Part shown: positions 1 to 8,581 of the stretch, in pieces
Position numbering within the stretch: the stretch's first letter is position 1
Layout of the letters: each line of letters begins with the position of its first letter
Source: Nostoc foliaceum FACHB-393
Lineage (GTDB): Bacteria; Cyanobacteriota; Cyanobacteriia; Cyanobacteriales; Nostocaceae
Reading direction: 5' to 3'
DNA length: 64,000 nucleotides
Assembly: GCF_014698505.1 (NCBI RefSeq)
Contig: NZ_JACJTD010000022.1
Span: forward strand, 1 to 64,000
Notes under the pieces: model-generated
Told to the model about the DNA's origin: nothing
The model's input: the letters and a program-made list of their open reading frames with translations, nothing else
Databases searched by the model: none
Made by a program: the position numbers and the translations under genes

Positions 1-157
1 ATTGACGAGGAAGAAAGTCTAATGCAAGAAATACTTCAGCAGTGAGAACGTTTTCAAATCCTCGTCCACCATCTCGATATTCTTTAATCGTACTACCAAC
101 CCACGATAGTTCCTGTAAAAGCCGCCCTATAACCCTAGAATTGCTAGTAAAATTCAT
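1..157 (-). CDS. Hypothetical protein, N-terminal part (runs off left edge)
   Basis: An ATG at 155-157 on the minus strand opens a frame that stays open to the window edge and gives 52 residues, beginning MNFTSNSRVIGRLLQEL. A G-rich stretch (GGGATGTGGG) just upstream could serve as ribosome binding site. The translation has normal, mixed amphipathic composition, which supports coding. I do not recognise the family. The C-terminus lies outside the window. Confidence 0.55.
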   Translation of the reverse strand, partial: MNFTSNSRVIGRLLQELSWVGSTIKEYRDGGRGFENVLTAEVFLALDFLPRQ

Positions 158-564
158 TGCACCCACATCCCATCAATAGCCTCATGGCTTTGCATTTTAG
201 GGTTCCCATGCAGTAACATTTTCTAACATGACGATGGGAGATAATTTTTATAAATAGTTGTGCAAAATTCTCAGAATTCAAGTTTTAAAACTTCAAGCTT
301 TGGATTCACTATTGGCATTTCCTGATTCTAAAACAGGTAGAGGTTTATTGAATGGCTCGATCCAATTCCATTACTTTGGGTTATTAAAAACTGCGCTCGT
401 TAACGTGTATCAGTAAATCAAACGTACAATGTTGTAGTTTGCAGCTTATTAATTTTTCTCACTCCGAATCCTTCAACATAAGAGTCAACACCCTAGACAC
501 CTACTAAAGCATCATTTTGGAATATATATCGATTGCATCTACCCAAGAATCCAACAAACCAATC
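158..564. other. Intergenic region, no gene seen
   Basis: About 400 bp of AT-rich sequence between two genes that diverge from it. I see no convincing ORF, RNA gene or long repeat here. It probably carries the promoters for both flanking genes. Confidence 0.4.
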
Positions 565-999
565 ATGATTCAAGAAATTTTAACTACATTTACTGAAATA
601 GTTGCCTTAAGTGGGCTAGGTCTCATCTTTGTATCAGCTTTTTTAACTGATACCCAAAAATCCCAAAAAATTGTAAATTCTTTACAGGATGGAATAGCCA
701 ATGATTCACCTAATGTGGAGCAAGAATTTGAGCTAGAAGAAGAATTTACCCAGCTACCTTTTCTTACTGCTTATGAAATGGCTGAAAGATTTGGGGTGAA
801 AGCTGACACAATAGTTGCTCATGCAAAGCAATGGCGAAATGGGCAACGTTACGACTACAGCTTTGAAGAATGGGCATCTGATTTTGACACCAAGTATCGC
901 TGGCATTTCTTTTTGAACGCTGACTATGAGCCAGTGTTTTACCCAGTTTCATCTAAGTTGTTCACCAAGCACTTACTGAGTTATTGCAATAAACAATAG
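565..999 (+). CDS. Hypothetical protein with one membrane segment and a C-terminal HTH-like region
   Basis: The 144-residue protein is read from ATG 565. The frame opens earlier at a TTG (517), but ATG is more likely. The first 30 residues (IVALSGLGLIFVSAFL) form a likely single membrane segment. An acidic linker follows, then a region with EMAERFGVKADTIVAHAKQW that looks like a helix-turn-helix. The final third is rich in aromatic residues. The family is not recognised. The layout, a membrane anchor plus a DNA-binding-like end, recurs in the genes at 3644 and 46134. Confidence 0.55.
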   Translation: MIQEILTTFTEIVALSGLGLIFVSAFLTDTQKSQKIVNSLQDGIANDSPNVEQEFELEEEFTQLPFLTAYEMAERFGVKADTIVAHAKQWRNGQRYDYSFEEWASDFDTKYRWHFFLNADYEPVFYPVSSKLFTKHLLSYCNKQ

Positions 1000-1092
1000 T
1001 TAAATGGGTTCTAAATTTTGACCAAAATAGTACAGATAAACTATATCGTGTTCGCGTTTATCCTTATTATTTAGCATTCCTTGTCATAATTA

Positions 1093-1314
1093 TTAAAATG
1101 ACCAAGTATTAGTGCCAGAGAAATCTACTTCTGTGACCTGAAGCGTGATTTTATCGGCTACGGCATTGCTCACTCCCAGACTTAATAAGTGTCTATGGAT
1201 ATCCCATGCAAGCCATTTTTGTTTCCATAGCTCTGTTGCTTTTTTGAACAAGGTCTGTTCGGAAATTTCTTGAATTGCTTCTGCTGCTTTAGAGCGCATT
1301 ACGTCATCCGCCAT
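1093..1314 (-). CDS. Small hypothetical protein
   Basis: A 73-residue protein beginning MADDVMRSKAAEAIQEI. I chose the ATG at 1314 because AAGGGA lies about nine bases upstream; the frame also extends to a TTG two codons earlier. It is largely helical with an AxxKITLQV strand near the end. It is the first of a run of minus-strand small genes reading toward the left. No family is recognised. Confidence 0.5.
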   Translation of the reverse strand: MADDVMRSKAAEAIQEISEQTLFKKATELWKQKWLAWDIHRHLLSLGVSNAVADKITLQVTEVDFSGTNTWSF

Positions 1315-1448
1315 AATCAAAATTCCCTTTTTATCTTATGAACTCGCAGCTTCCAGAATAACATCTATGTAATCTTCAATCGCTTTTAGTGCTGAATATT
1401 CATCGTCAAAATTAGCACTTTTTGAACGATGGAGTTTTTAGATAGTTC

Positions 1449-1889
1449 TTAAATTTTAAAGTCTTGCCAGTTCCAAAAAATGCCACTACGACTAATTAAG
1501 AAAGGCTTACTAAGTTTATCCAATAGGCGAGCGCAACAGCTTAGAAGTTGAGCATAATCGTCAGGATGAATGTCAAAGCTGCTTCTAGCTCGCGTTAACT
1601 CTTGTGTTTGGTTTTTGCGCCATTCCCAAGACTTATACCACCACGATGGATAGAATTCACTTTGTGGAGCAATTACGGCATAATCACGCCCCTTTTGCCT
1701 ATCTTCATAATCCCATGCAGGGAGATATGCAAGTAAATCAGTGGTAGCCCACCATTCTTCGATAATTGCTGTACCATCATCATCGCGCGTACCGATTCGC
1801 TTTCTGGCTTTGATGCGAATTTTTGCATTCCTTGCAATCGCGGCGTAATCTTCCAGTCTTGTTGCTAGTGGATTGAACTCGATCAACAT
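1449..1889 (-). CDS. Hypothetical protein, 146 aa
   Basis: The protein begins MLIEFNPLATRLEDYAAIAR. It is rich in Trp and Tyr in the middle (WWATTDLLAYLPAWDYED, YPSWWYKSWEW), with basic stretches near the N-terminus. There is no signal peptide or membrane segment. It belongs to the minus-strand cluster of small genes. The aromatic richness suggests a compact globular fold. No family is recognised. Confidence 0.5.
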   Translation of the reverse strand: MLIEFNPLATRLEDYAAIARNAKIRIKARKRIGTRDDDGTAIIEEWWATTDLLAYLPAWDYEDRQKGRDYAVIAPQSEFYPSWWYKSWEWRKNQTQELTRARSSFDIHPDDYAQLLSCCARLLDKLSKPFLISRSGIFWNWQDFKI

Positions 1890-2076
1890 AATTTAATTCT
1901 CTGCTACCTGAGCACCTATAAAACTCAAATTGTGGTTGTAAAGTTATTAAAACCAACGATACTAGGTTAATCAAGAATATCAAAAGTCAAGTCAGTAATA
2001 CACAAAAATAATAATCCTTGAAAAAACCACATTGTGCTTGAGCAATTTATTTTAGGGAAGTACCTTAGTTCAATCC

Positions 2077-2238
2077 CTAGCTGACTCCAAATAAAGATAG
2101 TTGTCCTGGCGATACATTTCCCCTGCGTCGAGTATGAAAACTCAGGTGACAAGCTGTGCATAAGGCATATAAGTTTTCTCGACGATTATCAATAAGGCAG
2201 GAAATTAGAGTTTTGTGTTGGTGGTCAAAAGCTTATTG
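2077..2238 (-). pseudogene. C-terminal remnant of an HNH endonuclease gene
   Basis: The minus-strand translation contains NRRENLYALCTACHLSFHT and then RRRGNVSPGQLSLF before a TAG stop. This matches almost residue for residue the C-terminal half of the intact HNH protein at 6242-6541 (NRAENLAALCSGCHMLFHT, RRRGNVSPGQLSLW). The N-terminal zinc-binding half and start are missing, and an in-frame TAA lies just upstream of the homologous part. The DNA of the last 15 codons is also nearly identical between the two. This is a decayed paralogue, not a working gene. Confidence 0.8.
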
Positions 2239-2272
2239 TTGATTTGACTCGATGAAAGAGGTAATAGATTAA

Positions 2273-2551
2273 TTAATCAAGTGTTGAAGAATCATAAACT
2301 TCTGTCGGTTCTAACTCCCTTAAAAAGCCAGTTAATGCAAATGGACATTTACAATTTAGTTCTTTTTCTATCAACTCAGCATTTAGGTGATATTCTTGAC
2401 ACACAGCATCAAAAATATCTTCAGTGGTTAATTCGAGATTTTGATCTAATTCCCAAACTCGCCCTTCTATTAAGTAGATGAAATCTCCTTCTAGGTAGGA
2501 AATTTCTGTTTTATAAGCGATTATTAGGTCAGTTATTTTGGAGACCGCCAT
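2273..2551 (-). CDS. Small hypothetical acidic protein
   Basis: The 92-residue protein begins MAVSKITDLIIAYKTEISYL. It is acidic and mostly helical, and its two Cys (NCKCPFAL) are close together near the C-terminus. It sits two bases downstream of the stop of the next minus-strand gene, so the two are probably co-transcribed. No family is recognised. Confidence 0.55.
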   Translation of the reverse strand: MAVSKITDLIIAYKTEISYLEGDFIYLIEGRVWELDQNLELTTEDIFDAVCQEYHLNAELIEKELNCKCPFALTGFLRELEPTEVYDSSTLD

Positions 2552-2553
2552 TT

Positions 2554-2832
2554 TTAAATCTCCTCTGACTTCACAATATAATCATCAAAAGCCTGCAAGT
2601 TTATTAGACACCAGCCATTAGGTTGGGTTTCAACGTAAAAATGATCCGACTCGCAGACCGTATACCATGTGACTTTGAAGCCGGAATTGAGAAACTCCAT
2701 TGGTCTGCTAGTTAAATACCAGCTTTGCGGTTCTTCATGATTAATACCAAAGTCTTGATGCTCCTTATAACCATGATTTTCTAAATACGTGAACAAAGTT
2801 CCAAGGATGATGTATGCCTCACTTAAACTCAT
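2554..2832 (-). CDS. Hypothetical protein, about 92 aa
   Basis: I read it from the internal ATG giving MSLSEAYIILGTLFTYLENH. An upstream ATG at 2883 would add 17 basic residues. The protein has an alpha-beta look with conserved-type aromatic positions (SWYLTSRPMEF, KVTWYTVCESDHFYVE). It lies directly upstream of the 2273-2551 gene and downstream of the 2903-3271 gene, forming a small minus-strand operon. The function is unknown. Confidence 0.55.
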   Translation of the reverse strand: MSLSEAYIILGTLFTYLENHGYKEHQDFGINHEEPQSWYLTSRPMEFLNSGFKVTWYTVCESDHFYVETQPNGWCLINLQAFDDYIVKSEEI

Positions 2833-2902
2833 TTGTTTAATCTTGTTAACAGATTTTTTGTAGATCCATGAAATGATCAGCAAGTTTAGAATGGATGTGC
2901 AA

Positions 2903-3271
2903 TTAGATGCGATAAGCCCTTGATATAGGGATTTCTAGAAAATAAAATCCACAGATTTCCAGATACTCTTTAGAAATCTGCTCTGGGCGATTAGCAATAA
3001 AACTGCAAACATCATCTAGGGAACTATAAACATTTGTGCAGATAGTTGGGTGCTTGTAATCCCCAACCCCTACTAAATATTGTTCCTCTCCATCTTCCTT
3101 GTAAGAAGAAAGAAAAATTCTAACCACATTATCTGGATAGCAATGCCAGTTTTGTGGATCAGAAACTACAGATATTGCATCTGTAGGCATAGGCAATTCA
3201 TGGTGAATTTTCCCATCTGGAAATTCACCCTTGTGTTTCGCTATATATTCTTGAATTTTTAGTTTTGTCAT
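2903..3271 (-). CDS. Hypothetical protein, 122 aa
   Basis: The start is taken at MTKLKIQEYIAKHKGEFPDG because GGGGGCAG sits right upstream of that ATG. An in-frame start four codons earlier is possible. The sequence alternates helix and strand (VVRIFLSSYK, EEQYLVGVGDY) and has no membrane segment. It heads the three-gene cluster reading left. No family is recognised. Confidence 0.55.
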   Translation of the reverse strand: MTKLKIQEYIAKHKGEFPDGKIHHELPMPTDAISVVSDPQNWHCYPDNVVRIFLSSYKEDGEEQYLVGVGDYKHPTICTNVYSSLDDVCSFIANRPEQISKEYLEICGFYFLEIPISRAYRI

Positions 3272-3643
3272 TTCTGCCCCCAATCAGTTTTCTTATATTT
3301 TATTGCCTGAAAGCAAAGGCGATCACTTCTATTTCGGTGGGGGCGATCGCCTTGCTCATCAGTTGGTATTCCTGAAGCGTGCAGTACGTAAAAATTTAGC
3401 TGACTTTTCCCGTTAAGTCTCTCAAGATCGCTGCCAACCCTCTCTACGTTCGCGCAGCGTGTCGCAGACAGACGCTACGTGAACGCAGAGGTCGTTCAAT
3501 TTTAACCAGCCTCGCCACAAAACCTGGATGCCAATTGGTGTTTTGCTTCGATGTTATAGCTAGCCTCCAAGATGAGCGATCGCCCAGATCACAGGTTTAT
3601 ATAAACTGATAGTAGAATAAATTACTATCAGTTTATAGTTTTA
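3272..3643. other. Intergenic region with palindromic repeat and HIP1 sites
   Basis: About 370 bp with no gene. It holds two HIP1 octamers (GCGATCGC near 3346 and 3575) and a 50-bp palindrome-rich repeat at 3441-3490 (core TACGTTCGCGCAGCG ... CGCTACGTGAACGCAGAG). The repeat is related in sequence to the short dispersed repeats elsewhere in the window. Confidence 0.6.
3441..3490. repeat. Short dispersed palindromic repeat
   Basis: The segment contains TCTCTACGTTCGCGCAGCG followed by an imperfect inverted copy ending CGCTACGTGAACGCAGAG. Related cores occur at 11262-11312, 17683-17709, 30237-30295 and 54602-54630. Such repeats are common in Nostoc-type genomes. Confidence 0.65.
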
Positions 3644-4018
3644 TTATGCTGACTGTTTAATCTTGGTTAAAGCTATTAACATTTCTTCTCGGTTGAGATG
3701 TCGTTTCTTACCTGTTTTGGATTCTTGGATAGCATAACTCCATTTTATTCCAGCTTGTGAGCATCTTTTTCTTAAGTGTTGAACAGTCATCTTTTTGGTT
3801 GTAGATAGTTTATTTTTGTTTTTGTTAGATATATTAATTTTGGATTTTCCAGTTAAGGTCTCGGTTTTAATTACGCTATGTTTTGTAGGTGTAGTGCAGT
3901 TACAGTGTTTTTCAAAAGCGATAGATATATCTAGCAAGAATTGGAAAATAAAGAGAGTAGAAAATCCGTAAATAATAACGTAGAGAAGTCCTGTTAGGAT
4001 ATACTGTGCTAATTCCAT
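3644..4018 (-). CDS. Membrane-anchored protein with C-terminal HeH/SAP-like domain
   Basis: The 124-residue protein starts with a strongly hydrophobic segment (residues 5-33) and continues with a Lys/Asn-rich linker. The C-terminal half has VQHLRKRCSQAGIKW and HLNREEMLIALTKIK. These are the two helices typical of HeH, SAP or Rho-N type nucleic-acid-binding modules. The topology suggests a membrane-tethered nucleic-acid-binding protein. The domain call is tentative. The 46134-46640 gene has the same plan. Confidence 0.55.
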   Translation of the reverse strand: MELAQYILTGLLYVIIYGFSTLFIFQFLLDISIAFEKHCNCTTPTKHSVIKTETLTGKSKINISNKNKNKLSTTKKMTVQHLRKRCSQAGIKWSYAIQESKTGKKRHLNREEMLIALTKIKQSA

Positions 4019-4366
4019 TGTTTTAACTCCTGTTGATATAACTAGTAACTGGCTATTTATGAAGCGATATGCCAGGTTGCCATTTATATTAAGCGTTAGC
4101 TTGTGTGATATTAAAAATAACTTTTACAATACTACTATATCGGCTTTGATGTTATCCCAAAACCAGAAATATTTAATATGGGTAAATGAATTTTAATTAT
4201 TTAGTTTTGGTTGGTGTCGGGAGTTTCGGGAGTATTGATATGATAACTTTCCTGTTAAGCAAAGGTTCAGTATCAACTCAAGTTTTGATACTTTCTGTAT
4301 CAAACTGATGCAGGAATAGTGATAAGATAACTTTTGAGTTTGGTTTGGTTAGATGAACCTGTTTAT

Positions 4367-4816
4367 CTATATGTACTTAATAACTGTTCTGATATTATCT
4401 ACTAACTGTACTATCATACCCAAAATAGCTTTCCAGCCAAGTATTATACCCCAAAAGCCGCTAATAAATAGACCAAATACTGAGTTGAGGAAGATAACTC
4501 CCCTGTAATTTATCTCGATATTTGATTCAGCTCTGGCATAGATAAAACCATCCCCAATTTTATTTTCCAACTTCCTCATTTTTCGTTCTTCTTCTCTATC
4601 CCTTCTTTCTTCTTGTACCTTCCAACCCCAAGGGGCAAATCCCAAAATAATCGAAATTGGAAGATAGAATGGCCAGCTATATATGTAGCCAAGGGAAGCA
4701 TAGATGATAAAAAAGGTTAGCCCCAAACCAGTACGCCAAACTAAACACCAGAGGATAAAAAAACTGTCGATAATAGCGTTATGGATAACTATACTTCGGT
4801 TTTTGTGATATGACAT
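4367..4816 (-). CDS. Hypothetical membrane protein
   Basis: The 149-residue protein has two N-terminal hydrophobic segments (AIIDSFFILWCLVW, LGLTFFIIYASLGYIYSW), a charged cytoplasmic-type loop (EERRDREEERKMRKLE), and two C-terminal hydrophobic segments (FLNSVFGLFISGFWG, ILGMIVQLVDNI). It probably has four membrane passes with a highly charged central helix. No family is recognised. Confidence 0.5.
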   Translation of the reverse strand: MSYHKNRSIVIHNAIIDSFFILWCLVWRTGLGLTFFIIYASLGYIYSWPFYLPISIILGFAPWGWKVQEERRDREEERKMRKLENKIGDGFIYARAESNIEINYRGVIFLNSVFGLFISGFWGIILGWKAILGMIVQLVDNIRTVIKYI

Positions 4817-5248
4817 TTTAAGCTTGCTCCCGATAACTAATATTTAAGTTTTTATTTAGGGTGATTGCATCCCTTCAGATTAAACTTAAACTTAGCAGTA
4901 GTTTGAATTATCATATTGATAGTTGAAAATAGAAACTACCTAATCAATTGCAATTACCTATTTAGCCACACTAAATAAGGTTAAATATACCAACCTATCG
5001 TAACGATGTTTGTACCTAATCCGACATAGTTACTGTTGCTGTCATTGATATCTACAATTTCATCGATTATATCTTCACGGAGTTTAAATTCAGGCAAAGT
5101 TTTGATGATTTTTTGAAGAAGTTTAAAATGGTGCTATAGGTTAAAAAAAATAAAAATGATTAAGATTTGACCCTTAACCATTTGATGATATTTTTGTAAA
5201 ATGATGGGATATACCTATGTTTGATTCACATGGTTGGGGCGTATGCCA
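4817..5248. other. Intergenic region, AT-rich, no gene seen
   Basis: About 430 bp between two minus-strand genes. I see no ORF with a plausible start, no clear terminator and no repeat that recurs elsewhere. Confidence 0.4.
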
Positions 5249-5851
5249 TTAGTTGTGGTTTTTCTTGTTGCGAGACTTACTACCTGATTGCACCTTAAAC
5301 CGCACCTGCTTCCCGATACTTACCTCGGCAAGATTGCTAATATCTTTACCAGATTTATAAGCTTCAAGAATTGCCTTATTATTAGCTTGGTACTTAATAA
5401 CTCTAAATTCATCAGGAAAATCTTCATCATCTACTTCTACTAGTAATTTAGCGACCTTTGGTGGGTTATCCCTGATTTCAATTATCCTTTCTTTACCGAT
5501 GTTTTTGTCACTAATTAATCCAATCTCGTGCAGATGGATGAGGGTGCGCTTGATTTGTTCAAGTTGAGTTTTGCGACGTGAAATTACCCGGTCGTGGAGT
5601 TCGGCTACTCGCGCTTTTCTTTCCTCCCAGGTTTCAAAGTCAAGATTTAACTGGTCAACTACCCAGGCGATCGCATCGATTTTGGTTTCGATACCATCTT
5701 GAACACCCATAACTTCTTGTAAGAGTTGTTCTACATTACCCTGTTCGCCTAACTCGCTTGCTTCTTCTATCTGTGACCAAAGTTTAGCAGCATCTAGGCT
5801 TAATTCTTTGAGAGTGAGTTGGTTGATTTTGCGTTCAATTGCTTGAGTCAT
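5249..5851 (-). CDS. Gp157-like (Siphovirus Gp157 family) protein
   Basis: The 200-residue protein is helical through residues 1-115. It has the block VQDGIETKIDAIAWVVDQL followed by a long coiled coil (ERKARVAELHDRVISRRKTQLEQIK), the pattern of the Siphovirus Gp157 family. Proteins of that family occur in phages and plasmids next to recombination genes; the first one described was linked to phage resistance in Streptococcus. A C-terminal domain (residues 120-200) carries PPKVAKLLVEVDDEDFPDEF, as in the phage proteins, and ends in a basic tail. The specific function is unknown. The family assignment is by pattern only. Confidence 0.6.
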   Translation of the reverse strand: MTQAIERKINQLTLKELSLDAAKLWSQIEEASELGEQGNVEQLLQEVMGVQDGIETKIDAIAWVVDQLNLDFETWEERKARVAELHDRVISRRKTQLEQIKRTLIHLHEIGLISDKNIGKERIIEIRDNPPKVAKLLVEVDDEDFPDEFRVIKYQANNKAILEAYKSGKDISNLAEVSIGKQVRFKVQSGSKSRNKKNHN

Positions 5852-5938
5852 AATTTACTTTTGATATAAAAAACAACTAGCAGTTAGTTGCTACTAGTTG
5901 TTGACTAAGAAGAGTTGATGCTTGAAGGGAGATTGAAT

Positions 5939-6106
5939 TTAGTATCCGTACTGCAAGTGATAGTAGTCTGATTTTTCTTGTGCTAATTCTGCTTCGTAGT
6001 CGTAGTAATCTGCTTCGCTTATGAAGGTGCTTCTTTTTTGAATTTGCTGTGCAGATTTTACTAATTCTTTGTTAGTTTTTAGGTTAGAACTCGTAGTAGT
6101 TTTCAT
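5939..6106 (-). CDS. Very small hypothetical protein, 55 aa
   Basis: An ATG at 6104-6106 opens a 55-codon frame ending at TAA 5939-5941. The product begins MKTTTSSNLKTNKELVKSAQ and ends in a Tyr-rich tail (YYDYEAELAQ, SDYYHLQYGY). The repeated Tyr pairs and balanced composition suggest it is real. It lies about 90 bp upstream of the Gp157-like gene on the same strand. No obvious Shine-Dalgarno sequence is seen. Confidence 0.45.
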   Translation of the reverse strand: MKTTTSSNLKTNKELVKSAQQIQKRSTFISEADYYDYEAELAQEKSDYYHLQYGY

Positions 6107-6241
6107 GTCTATACAACTTCAATTGCTTCAACGAAGTTGTTGCGTCAGCAAATGTTGTTATCTTGAATTAGAAAGATAATATTTATCTTTTCCCTTTATC
6201 ATAACTATCTACTATTGATTTGTCTTAAACTACTAGTTTTT

Positions 6242-6541
6242 CTACCACAAAGATAGTTGTCCTGGCGATACATTTCCCCGTCTGCGTGTATGAAACAGCA
6301 TATGACAGCCACTGCATAAAGCCGCGAGATTTTCTGCTCGATTGTCCTCGGGCGTATAATTTCGGTGGTGAACCACTAATGTTTTAATGCTGCGTTCTCT
6401 ACGATTTAACCCATCTCTTTTATCAGTTGGACGTAAGCATTGCATACCGCAGCGCGTGCATTTCCAGTCTGATTTGGATTTGACCTCAAGTGCGATATTA
6501 TCCCAGTTTGAAGAATAGCGACTGCGGTTTTTACCAGTCAT
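6242..6541 (-). CDS. HNH endonuclease family protein
   Basis: The 99-residue protein has the HNH/treble-clef pattern: a first zinc pair (WKCTRCGMQC, residues 26-34), the catalytic His region (VVHHRNYTPEDNRAENL) and a second zinc pair (ALCSGCHMLFHTRR). All expected Cys and His are present, so it looks active. Small free-standing HNH proteins are common on plasmids and phages as nicking or restriction-type nucleases; the exact target is unknown. A degraded C-terminal copy lies at 2077-2238. Confidence 0.85.
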   Translation of the reverse strand: MTGKNRSRYSSNWDNIALEVKSKSDWKCTRCGMQCLRPTDKRDGLNRRERSIKTLVVHHRNYTPEDNRAENLAALCSGCHMLFHTRRRGNVSPGQLSLW

Positions 6542-6611
6542 TAATCAGTTCCTTTTGGGTTGCAGAAAACTAATTTCGATTTAATTTGACGCGATATTAT
6601 TGTGATTATAT

Positions 6612-7151
6612 TTACGCAGAAAGTTTTCCGGAAAAATTCACCTGTGACATAACTTGTGTGCGTATTGAATTAGCAGCCTTCTCTGCAATTTCTTCTCTAT
6701 CAGCATCAGTAAGAACTACTGCAAGTAGCGATTTGAGGGCTTCGCGGTTAGATATAAACTCCTCACCGTATAAATCATCTTGCAACAAAGTAGCTTCCAA
6801 GTGAGGTATTAACTCAGGCGTAGGAGATAGCAACCGCTCTTTAATGCGTGTCCTTGCAGTCTCTGTTGCAGAAGTTGTACCTATACCTAAATCCCATGTT
6901 TCAATTATTAGCCTGACCTCGCGGTTGAGAGATACACGCAGCGTTGATAGGCGACCAAATAAAGGAAGGTTGAGCATTAAAGGTGGTAATGCATTACCCC
7001 AATCCAAACCAGCGCCAATCGTGCAATTTGCTTCATCTTCGATGCAAACAGCCTCTTCGAGCCATCCTTCACCAAAAAGTAAATCTATAGCTTCTTGGGT
7101 TGTTATTGACTCGTTTGCCTCAAAATTATCCTTTTGCTGTTGATGGTTCAT
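6612..7151 (-). CDS. Hypothetical protein, 179 aa
   Basis: It begins MNHQQQKDNFEANESITTQE. A central beta-rich stretch (LSTLRVSLNREVRLIIETW) is followed by a helical C-terminal half (PELIPHLEATLLQDDLYGEE, DADREEIAEKAANSIRTQ). There is no membrane segment. It is 22 bp downstream of the GNAT-like gene on the same strand. The family is not recognised. Confidence 0.55.
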   Translation of the reverse strand: MNHQQQKDNFEANESITTQEAIDLLFGEGWLEEAVCIEDEANCTIGAGLDWGNALPPLMLNLPLFGRLSTLRVSLNREVRLIIETWDLGIGTTSATETARTRIKERLLSPTPELIPHLEATLLQDDLYGEEFISNREALKSLLAVVLTDADREEIAEKAANSIRTQVMSQVNFSGKLSA

Positions 7152-7173
7152 AAATTTTTACCCGGATCAGCCC

Positions 7174-7722
7174 TTATCTTCGTCTCAATACACCATACTC
7201 AAAGTAGACTAAATTATCATATTCTTCTTCCGAACCGCAGTTCAACATGTTTTGTTTTTCATAAAATCCTTCAGACCTTGGTAAGGAATGCAACCCAATT
7301 CTACCTTCATACCCAAGCTCAACACTTCTAATTCTTGCGAAATTTAATAGTGCTTGACCAACACCTTTGAATTGAGGCGGGCGTTGAATCTCGATTCGGT
7401 TAGTGGGGGCAGTGGCAATACCATCAACATAAACTAGCCTCTTACCAATATTTAACCGGGAACCGTGCATTTGCGTTTCTATTATCATTAATCCTTGAGT
7501 TTTGTTTTCGCACTCAATTGCGTAACCTTCAAGATTTTCTTGATTGGCAATATATCTTAATTTGAATATCCAATCCCAGTATTTATCTGATTGACTAAAT
7601 AACCTTAAGCTTTCTACCCAATAATTGACATAATCATCAACATGTCTTTGGACTAAATCTCCCAAATAGGCTTCAACAGATGTATTATCAACACCCCTTT
7701 TTAATTCGATTTTTCGCTGCAC
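7174..7722 (-). CDS. GNAT-like N-acetyltransferase
   Basis: The 182-residue protein has a C-terminal acetyl-CoA-binding-like motif: PPQFKGVGQALLNFARIRS resembles the Q/R-x-x-G-x-G/A loop plus helix of GNAT enzymes. It is followed by GYEGRIGLHSLPRSEGFYEK, which matches the usual beta-strand and FYEKxGF end motif. The N-terminal part (YVNYWVESLRLFSQSDKYW) is less typical. The substrate is unknown. It is the upstream partner of the 6612-7151 gene. Confidence in the fold is moderate. Confidence 0.6.
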   Translation of the reverse strand: MQRKIELKRGVDNTSVEAYLGDLVQRHVDDYVNYWVESLRLFSQSDKYWDWIFKLRYIANQENLEGYAIECENKTQGLMIIETQMHGSRLNIGKRLVYVDGIATAPTNRIEIQRPPQFKGVGQALLNFARIRSVELGYEGRIGLHSLPRSEGFYEKQNMLNCGSEEEYDNLVYFEYGVLRRR

Positions 7723-7749
7723 CTAAAGCTCCTAATTTTCAACTGATTA

Positions 7750-8280
7750 TTAAAGCTTGTGACTGCTATTTGACTGGTAGATAAAAGAGTAAATGTGAAT
7801 GCGTATATCAATAGCTTTATCCCAACCAGCAAGCACAGCATCATCTGAAATGTCTCCAAGAACTACCAAACTATCTTCTTTATCCATATAGTAAGGTAAA
7901 GGTTCAGCGCTCAACCAACCATAAGCAATGGCTTCTTGGTCTCGCTCAATAATTGAAACTTCTAAACTTTGCTCATATGTTGAATAGTAGTAAGGTAAAT
8001 AGCAGGCTGGATACTCTCTTAGAGATTCACGATTAACTGTGTATGATTGCCAACGCAGTTGCTCTCCCTTGATTTCTTTTGGATTAGCTTCTAGCCAATC
8101 ATAGAGCTTTTTAGCTTGCCGCAATGCGTGGTCTTTGCCTTCAAAAACGACGTTGGGAAGAAAAATATCGCCGTCAAAATGCACCGCAACGTCAAATAAA
8201 TCTTCATCTTCATCTTCATCTTCATCTTCATCTTCTGCTTCTGTTATCTCAATGATTCCAGCCTTATATAGTTCGGTCAT
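7750..8280 (-). CDS. Hypothetical protein with an acidic Asp-Glu repeat
   Basis: The 176-residue protein has a run of alternating Glu and Asp near residue 16, produced by a tandem hexanucleotide. The rest is a globular-looking domain (VAVHFDGDIFLPNVVFEG, EALAYGWLSAEPLPYY-like segments). It is the last gene of the local minus-strand group. The repeat is likely a flexible acidic linker. No family is recognised. Confidence 0.5.
   Translation of the reverse strand: MTELYKAGIIEITEAEDEDEDEDEDEDLFDVAVHFDGDIFLPNVVFEGKDHALRQAKKLYDWLEANPKEIKGEQLRWQSYTVNRESLREYPACYLPYYYSTYEQSLEVSIIERDQEAIAYGWLSAEPLPYYMDKEDSLVVLGDISDDAVLAGWDKAIDIRIHIYSFIYQSNSSHKL
8201..8235. repeat. Tandem hexanucleotide repeat (TCTTCA)n
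   Basis: Five perfect copies of TCTTCA followed by TCTTC lie inside the 7750-8280 gene and encode alternating Asp-Glu. Because the unit is six bases, changes in copy number keep the frame and only alter acidic-run length. Confidence 0.9.
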
Positions 8281-8581
8281 TTCCCTGCATTACTTCGTCA
8301 GATGTACTCCTACCCTACATGATTAAAATTTTAGTTTTCAGTTACAGAATAATCAGAATACTTTAACTATGGATGAGAAAATAATTTACGTAGCAATTGA
8401 TAGAACGAATTGGAGTCGCATAAATTTATTTATGGTTGGCGTCATTTCGGATAAAAGAGCGTTTCCAATATATTTTACCTTGCTGCAAAAATAATGATTG
8501 CGCTCCTTTTCTTATCTGCGATCGCTCTATTCGGCGAGCGAATCAGTGTAAATTCAGAAATTCTTGAAAATAATAAAAATA
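8281..8581. other. Intergenic region with a HIP1 site
   Basis: About 300 bp without a convincing gene. It contains one HIP1 octamer near 8519. I see no recognisable RNA or terminator. Confidence 0.4.

Noticed and set aside
1967-2161. 64-aa minus-strand frame
   Set aside because: It is out of frame with the HNH remnant that explains this DNA; the translation has no family features.
8135-8326. Poly-Ser plus-strand frame
   Set aside because: It is the antisense of the Asp-Glu repeat; serine runs arise from the TCTTCA unit.
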